Assembly: GCA_964510855.1 (NCBI GenBank)
Contig: CAZEDB010000013.1
Location: 1-46,015, forward strand
DNA from: UBA8828 sp964510855
GTDB taxonomy: Bacteria; Verrucomicrobiota; Verrucomicrobiia; Opitutales; UBA953
Length of the DNA: 46,015 nt
Direction of reading: 5' to 3'
Shown: piece after piece, positions 16,723 to 24,723 of the stretch
Layout: the number at the start of each line of letters is the position of its first letter
Numbering within the stretch: the stretch's first letter is position 1
The notes under the pieces: model-generated
Seen by the model: only the letters and a program-made list of their open reading frames with translations
Database searches by the model: none
Told to the model about the DNA's origin: nothing
Translations under genes and position numbers: made by a program

Positions 16723-17795
16723 GCGCTGGGTAAGACGACGGCATCCGCAGCGCGGGCACGTAGACCAATGATGCTGCCGACCGCGGCCGGCCCTTCGGGG
16801 TTAAGGCGCAAGACATGCAATTCGCCGAGGGCGGTGGCGACGGTAAGTTGGGCGCGTTGCCCAAGATAAACTTGATCGAGGATGGTGCCCTTGATGGCGC
16901 CGGGAGCGTTAGCCTCGGTGACTTCCCATCCCTCAGGGCGAATGGATACCGCAACGGGCTGACCTGGGCTGGGCTTCCAGCCTGAGGAGCCTGCGACGGT
17001 TACGAGCATGCCAGCTGCAGTCGTAACCTCAAACTCCCGTCCGACTGCACCGGCTGTACCGGTGACTAAATTGGTCTCGCCGATAAAGCGTGCGACGTGG
17101 GCACTATTAGGTCGGCGGTAAACTTCTTCAGGTGTGCCCACTTGCGCTAAGCGCCCCGCATGCAACACCGCCATACGGTCGGCCATGGCGAGGGCTTCTT
17201 CTTGATCGTGGGTTACATAGATGGCGGTTAGACCATTGGCCTTTACGATGCGGCGAATCTCACGGCGCATCTCGACGCGTAATTGCGCATCAAGATTGGA
17301 GAGCGGTTCATCGAGGAGGAGGACGCGGGGGCGGACGACTAAGGCCCGCGCTAAAGCCACACGTTGTTGTTGTCCGCCAGAAAGTTGATCAATGCTGCGC
17401 CCGGCTAAGGCGGTCATGCGTACGCCTTCAAGGGCTTCGGCGACGCGACGGTTGACTTCGTCGCGCGGCACTTTGCGTTCCTCAAGTCCAAAGGCCACAT
17501 TCTGCTCGACGCTCATGTGGGGCCAGAGGGCGTAACTTTGAAAGACCATGGCGGCCTCACGTAGGTGCGGTGAGAGACGAGTAACGTCGCGCTCACCAAA
17601 ATAAATCGCCCCCGAGCTCGGCGTTTCAAGTCCGGCAATGCAACGCAAGAGCGTGGTCTTGCCGCAACCTGAAGCACCCAAGAGGAAGAAGAGTTCCCCT
17701 TCTTCGATGGTTAGGTCGATGCGGTCGAGCGCCGTGTGGGGCTTGGGGGAAGCGGGGAAGACTTTACTGACAGCGTCGATACGAAGGGCGTGCAT
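16719..17795 (-). CDS. ABC importer ATPase (FbpC/PotA type)
   Basis: The 358-residue ATPase has Walker A GASGCGKT (residues 40-47), signature LSGGQQQR (138-145), Walker B LLLDEP (159-164) and the switch His196 in YVTHDQEE. The C-terminal 120 residues form a TOBE regulatory domain, with AVSIRPEGWEV as its first recognisable strand. It would energise the neighbouring permease at the inner membrane. The ATG at 17795 is chosen over an in-frame TTG at 17834 because the latter overlaps the pseudopilin gene. The four-base overlap with the binding-protein gene and 19-base gap from the gene upstream make a single operon likely. Confidence 0.92.
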   Translation of the reverse strand: MHALRIDAVSKVFPASPKPHTALDRIDLTIEEGELFFLLGASGCGKTTLLRCIAGLETPSSGAIYFGERDVTRLSPHLREAAMVFQSYALWPHMSVEQNVAFGLEERKVPRDEVNRRVAEALEGVRMTALAGRSIDQLSGGQQQRVALARALVVRPRVLLLDEPLSNLDAQLRVEMRREIRRIVKANGLTAIYVTHDQEEALAMADRMAVLHAGRLAQVGTPEEVYRRPNSAHVARFIGETNLVTGTAGAVGREFEVTTAAGMLVTVAGSSGWKPSPGQPVAVSIRPEGWEVTEANAPGAIKGTILDQVYLGQRAQLTVATALGELHVLRLNPEGPAAVGSIIGLRARAADAVVLPSA

Positions 17796-17814
17796 GGGGC
17801 TAAAGGGTTGTCGC

Positions 17815-20800
17815 TTAGATTTGGTCGGGTGCAAGCCAGCGTGCAGAAATCACCCGGAAGCGCCGACCAAAGGTACGATTAATCGCCCGTAGGTTGGGGT
17901 CGGTGATGGCGGTCTCGGGCGCATTACGCGGGTCGAAGTAGTCGGGTAGGCGTTGGACTACGAGTTCGAGGATAGCAGAGCTGGGTCGGGCAATACCTTC
18001 GGCTTGGGTGGCGCCATTGCCCGCGGCACGAATAGTAAAGGTATCGGAGCGGGTGGCTAAGCCAGGACCAAGCGCTTGGAGTAGGTCGCCCTGGAAAAGA
18101 CACCCCGGCGCACCAAAGCCGTTGTGCGTACGGTTGGCATTGGTCTCGGGGGTAGCTACTTCGAGATTTTTATGAAAGTACCCGATGGGCATGGCGGTAC
18201 GAGTGCCCCAACCTGATCCCGCATTCCAATTATGTGAGACCGCGGTAGAAATCGTGCTCGCGCCCGTCGGGGCATTGGTAAGGTTGGTCCGAGCAATAGC
18301 AGACTCTAAAGTTCCCGAGCCAAACATCCATTGGTACTTAGCGGCGGCACCGCTGTAACTCGCTGATTCTTGTCCATCCGGCCTAATGGTGTAGAGCGAG
18401 GTGCTGATATGCGCACCAACCGATCTGGTGGGCCCTAAGTAGCGATTTACGAATTCTGTCAGACCTAAAAATGGCGTACCAGGCTCGACCGCCGCCGGGA
18501 AACCTAAGAAGCGCCGACTCACTGGCGGGTATTCCTGGTCGCGCTCGGTGCGTTGGTGGAAGCGAGCCCGAGCTTTGACCTCAGCCACACAGGCAATGGC
18601 TAGGTCACGGAGCTGTGCTTCGGTAAGGCTAACAAATCCGCTCCAATAATTTTTACTCCGGAGATTTTCTACCGCCGCTTCTTGAGCGGGTGTGCCAATG
18701 ACCCGCGGGAAGCGATACTTGGTGTCGGTGCTTTCTGCTCCGAGACCTACATTGCGCACGGAAGCTAGAAAACCGGTCCAAGCCTCAACCGAAGTAGAGT
18801 TCACATTGAAGGCCCCTTCGTTGATGAGGTAACCCGCGATTTGTCGATGCCCGGTTGGGGCCTCGCCGCTATTAGGGGTATGGAAGCCAGTATTGGCAAA
18901 AGCTGTCGCAGGGGTAGGGCGAGCGACGGGCCGGTGCAGGCGCATGCGGGTGTTGGCGAGTTGCCCCTCGCCATTGGCAAACGCATTAAGGACCTCTTGG
19001 GTAGACAGAGCGCGTACGGCATTGTAGTTACCGTTACGTGAACTACTGAGCCTTGGAGCGGCTCCTGAGAAAAAGAAACTATCCCAAAGTGCGTGATTCA
19101 TCAGGTAGGCCATGTCGGGCATAGTATGGCCGCCTTTTCGCGAGGAGGGGTTAGGATCAATACCGTGAACCCAACTTTTGTCGCGAGGCGAGGATACAGG
19201 AGCAAAGGAGTTGCCCACTGTGTAGTAGGGGAACCACGACCAAACGCTGACATTGGCATGCATCAACTGCCCTAGGGAAAGGGGCGGTGCGGTTGGAATA
19301 TCTACCTGCGTCACTGAAGTGCTACCATTCGTGCTATGTGAGGCGCCGCCGTAGCTTCGACCGAAACTATTACCCGGGGCATTTTCAGTGGCGACTAGGT
19401 TGCTCCAAGAAACCGATACCCCGTTCATATACTTTTCATCACCGCTGAAAAATTGCGTACGGGTATGGGGCATGCCCATTGAAGTAGAAATATTTGGAGT
19501 GCTAACGGGAAGTGGGACTTTGGTAGGGTGGGGAGGGCCGCTCGTACCAGAAAAGATGTGTCCAGGTGACCCAGAGGTCTGGGCGAGTGGGTTACTAAAA
19601 AGCCAAGTGGGGTGAGGTGCGGCTACGGGGTTAGCTTGGGCCGCGGCAAAACTTAAGGCTGAACGGTTCCAGGTGGTACGCCGGGCGGTATCGGCTACGC
19701 GCATTTCCGTGTCGATTGCTCCGATAACGCTGCCAGGCGTAAGGGTTTCGGAGAAACTACGAATATTGCTAATGGGTCCAATCCTTACAGGTAGAGCTTG
19801 CGAGCCAGGATCACCGAAGAATAAATTACCGTCATCGTTAAAGTTTCCATGATTGAGCATCAAGGCATGGCTAGCGCGCGAGTTCGCTTTACGCATCCCT
19901 AAGACTTCCTGAAGGAGAGGATTATCTACCGTAGTGTCATTGGCCTGACTTTGCCGACGGAATGAACTCAGGTAGAGCCAATGACGCCAATACATGTCTT
20001 CGGCGTTAATCCACGTTTCGATAGTGTCCCCATTAGGTAATTCAGGTTTACGCCCGGGCCCGAGAAAGCGAGAGGCTTGGATGGTGGTAGAGTGATTGGG
20101 ATTATTTGCGCTACTCAGGGCTACGGTGGTTAGGTCAGCGTGAAAACCTCCGGTGATAAAAAGCCCGGGCTCAAGTTTTAGGACATTGCCGTTGGTCCCA
20201 ACAATCTCACTCGCGGCTAAGGCGTTTTTGGAGGAGAAAACAATCGTCTCGCCTGGTTGAATAACAGTTTCGGGGATAATCGCTCCAAAGTTGTCATCAT
20301 TCACATTGGTTGAACTCGCCCGAATGCCGAAGGCATAATCAAGCCGGGTGGCCCGGGTCTCCATGAGCGGATTCATGGGGTCGTTGCCCGTGTGGGTCCG
20401 AAGATAAATTTTTAAGTCATTGAAACCGGAGAAGCTTAGCCGCGCGGCGCCACCGACAGCACGGGGGTCATTGGTCACGCTGGGCGCGCGCAAGCGGAGA
20501 GCGACACCGTAGGGATTGTGCAGAGCTACTACTGGGGTACAGAAAAGTTTCAGGGTAAAGTCAGCTCCAGCGGACACTTTCTTAATGGAGAAAATCAGCG
20601 AGAGCCGGTGCAGGGTTGGCAGGTAGGCACCGCGTACTGCCCGCGGGATGTAGCGATTATCACGCTGGGGATTAAGCACGCCCATGGGGTCAGGTGAGAC
20701 GCCAAAAGAATCGAGACCATCGCCCAATGTTCCTCCGTTGGACCAAAAGGCGTTGTCGATATCGTAGCGGCTAAACTCGGCGTTGTTGCCCGAAGACGGG

Positions 20801-22362
20801 TTAGCCCGATAGCCACCTTTCACAAATTGATCGATATTGGGGTAGACCGCACGCGCATCAAGCCGTGGAGTTCCAGAATTCCAGTCGAGTTCTTTGTAGA
20901 GCCGGTAGTAATCGCGCACCAGGTGCCAAAGCGGGCCGACCACACGACGTGGGGAAGGAAACGGGTTTGTAAGGGTGTAGTTGGGTAGCGTCAGAGGGTC
21001 TTTTAGGGCGCGCCCTGCTTCATCGTCGCGAATGAATACGGGCGACCAACCCTTGTATCTTGCGCCCGTTGTGGTGGTAACCCGCCCCGGATTATCAGGA
21101 TTATCTTCCCAAATTGGTACCCAGATGCGCGGTCTTGGATCGCCCGATGCCATAGTTCCATCGGGTCTAGCCGGGAAGCGCGGGAACCAAGAGGTCCGGG
21201 GGAGCAGCGCGTTGTTAATGGGATTTAGGTTAGTCGTGTAGAGCTCAGTCGCCGAACCGATGCCGTCGGGTTCGCCCGTGGCGTTGCCGTATTCAGAAAT
21301 ATCAAACTCGCGGTCATCCATTTCAAAGGCGAGCGAGAGGTCGCGTCGTAACCCCCCGCGATAACTATCCGCTAAGACGCCTGCTGACCAATAGGAGTGA
21401 TCGTGGAAAGTGGCGCGCTTAGTCGGTAAGTTAACCGCTGAGTCGATTTCAACAAAGCCTGGCAGTAACGAAACGGAGCCTCGGTCTGCTGCGGCTAAGT
21501 CAACGAAACCATCAGCGCCACTGATGCCTCCGACGCCAATTAGTAGTTGGGTGCCCGGACGTGAGGGAGCGCGCAAGGCATCGACCGCATCGAGATTATT
21601 AGGAGCGCTCACACTCAAATCACGCGGCTCCGGGAGATTGACGCGCACTTTCACCCCTTCATCGCCAATCCAATAGGCAAAGCTGCCTGCTACTTGGCCT
21701 AGTGTGGCACCAGGGAAAGGTATCATCGGTAGGGCGACGCGCAGATCTTTATCGTCCGCCGTGCCCGCCGTTTTATCGGCGCCAACATCGAGACCCGCAC
21801 TGCCATCGCCCACTAAGACGCGCATGGGTTCGCCGCTGAGTGCCGTCGGGTAGTTGATTTGCCAAGGTGCCCATTGATCCGCGGTGTAATCGCTCGAGCC
21901 GATTAAGCTGCGCGCTTGAGCGAGGTAAGCGGTGGTTGCAAGAGAGGGATTAAGCGTAGCACCTTTACCACTGATGAGCCAAGCGGGGGGTTGATTAGGT
22001 GCGTCGGAGCGCCACACACCGGTCCACCTTGCCTGACCTTGCCCGACTTGTCGTGCTACGGGTGTGCCAGAAACATAGGGCGAGGGAAAAGGCGAGGTGG
22101 GTAAGCCTGCGAGTTCGCCCGTAGCGGTCGCACGTTGGTCGGGCCCAGCTTCTTGCTGCAAATGCGCTAAAGCCAGACGCGCCGCCATGACGGTATTGAG
22201 TCGGCCGCGTAATTCTTGCGCCGCTACATCTGCGGCCCGCGATTCAACCGACAACAGGCCCGCGAGCGATAAAATGGTTAAGACCAAAAGGGACATCACC
22301 GCCAAGGCGAGGACGAGAGCGAAACCGCCCCTCGACCGGGCCTGGGCGGGCGCGCGAACCAT
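17815..22362 (-). CDS. Giant pseudopilin-like protein (Verru_Chthon cassette A / GspK-PilX type)
   Basis: The 1515-residue protein starts with a type IV pilin-like N-terminus: basic residues, then G13-F14 and a 25-residue hydrophobic helix (FALVLALAVMSLLVLTILSL). There is no Glu at +5, which matches the GspK/PilX minor pseudopilin type. After the helix comes ARLALAHLQQEAGPDQR, a motif I associate with very large secreted proteins of Verrucomicrobia annotated as Verru_Chthon cassette protein A. The remainder is mostly beta-rich, Asn/Thr/Pro-rich and unrecognised. It is probably the tip or minor subunit of a type II-like secretion or pilus system whose other parts are not here. It follows a small secreted protein gene by four bases and precedes the ABC importer. 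Confidence 0.7.
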   Translation of the reverse strand: MVRAPAQARSRGGFALVLALAVMSLLVLTILSLAGLLSVESRAADVAAQELRGRLNTVMAARLALAHLQQEAGPDQRATATGELAGLPTSPFPSPYVSGTPVARQVGQGQARWTGVWRSDAPNQPPAWLISGKGATLNPSLATTAYLAQARSLIGSSDYTADQWAPWQINYPTALSGEPMRVLVGDGSAGLDVGADKTAGTADDKDLRVALPMIPFPGATLGQVAGSFAYWIGDEGVKVRVNLPEPRDLSVSAPNNLDAVDALRAPSRPGTQLLIGVGGISGADGFVDLAAADRGSVSLLPGFVEIDSAVNLPTKRATFHDHSYWSAGVLADSYRGGLRRDLSLAFEMDDREFDISEYGNATGEPDGIGSATELYTTNLNPINNALLPRTSWFPRFPARPDGTMASGDPRPRIWVPIWEDNPDNPGRVTTTTGARYKGWSPVFIRDDEAGRALKDPLTLPNYTLTNPFPSPRRVVGPLWHLVRDYYRLYKELDWNSGTPRLDARAVYPNIDQFVKGGYRANPSSGNNAEFSRYDIDNAFWSNGGTLGDGLDSFGVSPDPMGVLNPQRDNRYIPRAVRGAYLPTLHRLSLIFSIKKVSAGADFTLKLFCTPVVALHNPYGVALRLRAPSVTNDPRAVGGAARLSFSGFNDLKIYLRTHTGNDPMNPLMETRATRLDYAFGIRASSTNVNDDNFGAIIPETVIQPGETIVFSSKNALAASEIVGTNGNVLKLEPGLFITGGFHADLTTVALSSANNPNHSTTIQASRFLGPGRKPELPNGDTIETWINAEDMYWRHWLYLSSFRRQSQANDTTVDNPLLQEVLGMRKANSRASHALMLNHGNFNDDGNLFFGDPGSQALPVRIGPISNIRSFSETLTPGSVIGAIDTEMRVADTARRTTWNRSALSFAAAQANPVAAPHPTWLFSNPLAQTSGSPGHIFSGTSGPPHPTKVPLPVSTPNISTSMGMPHTRTQFFSGDEKYMNGVSVSWSNLVATENAPGNSFGRSYGGASHSTNGSTSVTQVDIPTAPPLSLGQLMHANVSVWSWFPYYTVGNSFAPVSSPRDKSWVHGIDPNPSSRKGGHTMPDMAYLMNHALWDSFFFSGAAPRLSSSRNGNYNAVRALSTQEVLNAFANGEGQLANTRMRLHRPVARPTPATAFANTGFHTPNSGEAPTGHRQIAGYLINEGAFNVNSTSVEAWTGFLASVRNVGLGAESTDTKYRFPRVIGTPAQEAAVENLRSKNYWSGFVSLTEAQLRDLAIACVAEVKARARFHQRTERDQEYPPVSRRFLGFPAAVEPGTPFLGLTEFVNRYLGPTRSVGAHISTSLYTIRPDGQESASYSGAAAKYQWMFGSGTLESAIARTNLTNAPTGASTISTAVSHNWNAGSGWGTRTAMPIGYFHKNLEVATPETNANRTHNGFGAPGCLFQGDLLQALGPGLATRSDTFTIRAAGNGATQAEGIARPSSAILELVVQRLPDYFDPRNAPETAITDPNLRAINRTFGRRFRVISARWLAPDQI

Positions 22363-22366
22363 GGGC

Positions 22367-23098
22367 TTAACGACCTTTAGGCTTAGCAGCCGTCGTGGTA
22401 GCGGGCGGGGGCAGGGGCGTTACGTCGATCCGCTCTTCAATGCCGCGAACACGCACAACGCCTGGCATACCGGGATCCAATAAAACAAACCAAAAGGTGC
22501 GAATGTCGTCGAGGTGAAGCCAGCGAATGCCGCCCGCAACTTTCCATTCTTCTCCATCGACTAAGAGGAACTGACCTTGACCGTAATCGTTTGGTTGGAC
22601 GTCGGGCTTGAGTACTAAATCTTTTCCAGGAGCTAAGACTTGGCGTAAGCCTGGGAAGTTGAGGCCCAAGGGTTTGTTACAGAGATTAAAGAAACGCATC
22701 GAGCCACCGCCCACGCGATTGCCGGTGTCGGGAATCAACGCTAAGCTCAAGGTAGGGCCGGTACCCTGAACAATACCAAGGAATGTTCCGCCTTCGGGGG
22801 GAACTGGGGCTGAGGCTAAGGTGACTCGGATGGCTTTACCTTCGGGGTCTTTATCTTCGCGAAAAAGCGTGAGCCGGCTCTCCGCGCAACGTACGCTTAC
22901 GCCATGAGTAAGGGCGTGTGAGTAGACCACGAGTGGGGTGACTTTTCCTTCGCGATCTTCCACCGAAACTTCGAGTCGCGGACTATCAAAACTTAACAAT
23001 CGCACCTCAGCCACCGGGGCCGGGGCGGTCGTAGCTGCTATGAAACTAAGCAGGGCGCTAAACACGGCTGTAATATGAAAAAAATCGACTCTCCCCAT
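22367..23098 (-). CDS. Secreted hypothetical protein preceding the pseudopilin gene
   Basis: The family is not recognised. The 243-residue product has a signal peptide (AVFSALLSFIAATTAPAP) and a beta-rich mature part. The motif MRFFNLCNKPLGLNF, followed by a LAPGKDLVLKP strand, looks like a small Ig-like or copper-binding-style beta sandwich. The C-terminus is Pro/Thr/Ala-rich. The ATG at 23098 is chosen over a TTG nine bases upstream. It is first in the five-gene minus-strand run and ends four bases before the pseudopilin-like gene, so it may be an assembly or accessory protein for it (inference from linkage only). Confidence 0.6.
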   Translation of the reverse strand: MGRVDFFHITAVFSALLSFIAATTAPAPVAEVRLLSFDSPRLEVSVEDREGKVTPLVVYSHALTHGVSVRCAESRLTLFREDKDPEGKAIRVTLASAPVPPEGGTFLGIVQGTGPTLSLALIPDTGNRVGGGSMRFFNLCNKPLGLNFPGLRQVLAPGKDLVLKPDVQPNDYGQGQFLLVDGEEWKVAGGIRWLHLDDIRTFWFVLLDPGMPGVVRVRGIEERIDVTPLPPPATTTAAKPKGR

Positions 23099-23286
23099 CC
23101 ATCCCAAACTACTCCCAAATGCACTTTTTTATGGCTCGTTGAGTCAGCGACACCCAGGCGTTGCAAAATCGACAAATTACGGGCCGGTCGGTAGATTTTA
23201 GGGTCCTATTAACTACTTATTAACAGGGGGCTGGGCATATTTGCGGCTGTCCATGACCCTCCCCCCCGCCCAGCATCTCCGACCCC

Positions 23287-24723
23287 ATGGCTGAAAGGAC
23301 CTCCAAACGACGCTTACCCGACCCTAATGCTCCGACGGAGGGCCGCGTCCCACCCCATAATCTCGACGCCGAGCGGGGGTTAATTGCGAGTATCCTGATT
23401 GATGGCGGCGACACCCTTCAGGTCTGTTTACAGGAGCGCATTTTACCGGAGCATTTTTTCAGTCCTGCTCACCAAGATATTTTCCGCGCCGCCATCACAC
23501 TTTCGCAACGCAATGTCGGGATTGACGAAATAACTTTAGCTGAAGAACTCCGGCGTGAGGGTCGACTCGAGTCAGTCGGCGGCATGGCCTACATCAACGA
23601 GCTCTCGAGTCTCGTGGCCTCGAGTGCGAACGCACGTCACTGGATGACGATTGTGCGAGAAAAGTTTTTCCTGCGCCAACTCATCGCCACTTCCATCTCA
23701 ACCGTGGAGAAAGCTCACGGTCATGCTGAAGGCATTGATCGGCTTTTAGAAGACGTCGAACAAGCCTTTTTCCGCATCAGTGAGTCGCGTATCGCTGACA
23801 GCGTACAGCCAGTAGATAAGCCGGTTGGCGAGGCAATGGACTTAGTTGAACGTATCATTCGCGATCGTAATTCTGCCCAGGGAATTCCTACGGGTTTTAA
23901 GCAATTAGATGACTTAACTTTCGGTTTTCAGCCTGGCCAGATGGTGATTGTTGCGGCACGTCCTGGGATGGGAAAAACCTCCATCGCTTTGAATTTTATT
24001 GAAGCGGCACTCTTCCCGCGTTCCCCCACCGTCCGCCCTTCGCGCATTTTACTTTTCTCACTCGAGATGCCCTCGCGTGAACTCGCCTTGCGTCTTTTGT
24101 GCTCACGCGCGCGGGTCAATTTAACCAAGTTGCGCAGTGCGCATCCTGATGCCCAAGCTCAGCGCGATTTAGCTGAGGCGGCGATGGAGTATAAAGGTCG
24201 CCCGCTCTTAATTGATGACAACGGAGGGCAAACCATTCTGGAAATTCGCGCTAAGTGCCGTCGCGCTCATGCTCGTCAGCCGCTCGACATGATTGTCATC
24301 GACTACATCCAGCTCATCAATGGGCTCGATTCCAGCCTACCCCGAGAGCAGCAAATTGCCGAGGTCTCACGCAGTATTAAGGCGATGGCTAAGGAGTTTT
24401 CAGTGCCGGTCATCGCCCTAGCACAGTTAAACCGTAAGTCGGAGGACGAGAATCGCCCCCCTCGGATGTCGGACTTGCGGGAATCTGGCTCAATTGAGCA
24501 GGATGCCGACATCGTGCTCCTGATCGCCAAGGCTACCAATGCCGACCGCAAGGCTATCGAAGGGGAGGCCGAAACTCCAGGGGCAGGGGGGATGTACCTG
24601 CGTGACCTCATTGTTGCCAAAAACCGTAACGGCCCTACGGATGAATTGAAACTTTACTTCAATGCAGGTTTAACCCGCTTTGAAACCCCCGCCCGAGATA
24701 CCCAATCCCCGAATGATTCCTAA
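23287..24723 (+). CDS. dnaB: Replicative DNA helicase DnaB
   Basis: The 478-residue protein has the N-terminal DnaB domain (PPHNLDAERGLIASIL), a linker, and the RecA-like C-terminal domain. Walker A is ARPGMGKT (residues 224-231) and the Walker B region is MIVIDYIQL; the arginine-finger region is present as LRESGSIEQDAD. It unwinds the fork as a hexamer and pairs with DnaG primase. Length matches the family (E. coli 471). The ATG at 23287 has no strong Shine-Dalgarno. It overlaps the bamA start by 11 bases, an unusual pairing of a replication gene with an outer-membrane assembly gene. Confidence 0.97.
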   Translation: MAERTSKRRLPDPNAPTEGRVPPHNLDAERGLIASILIDGGDTLQVCLQERILPEHFFSPAHQDIFRAAITLSQRNVGIDEITLAEELRREGRLESVGGMAYINELSSLVASSANARHWMTIVREKFFLRQLIATSISTVEKAHGHAEGIDRLLEDVEQAFFRISESRIADSVQPVDKPVGEAMDLVERIIRDRNSAQGIPTGFKQLDDLTFGFQPGQMVIVAARPGMGKTSIALNFIEAALFPRSPTVRPSRILLFSLEMPSRELALRLLCSRARVNLTKLRSAHPDAQAQRDLAEAAMEYKGRPLLIDDNGGQTILEIRAKCRRAHARQPLDMIVIDYIQLINGLDSSLPREQQIAEVSRSIKAMAKEFSVPVIALAQLNRKSEDENRPPRMSDLRESGSIEQDADIVLLIAKATNADRKAIEGEAETPGAGGMYLRDLIVAKNRNGPTDELKLYFNAGLTRFETPARDTQSPNDS

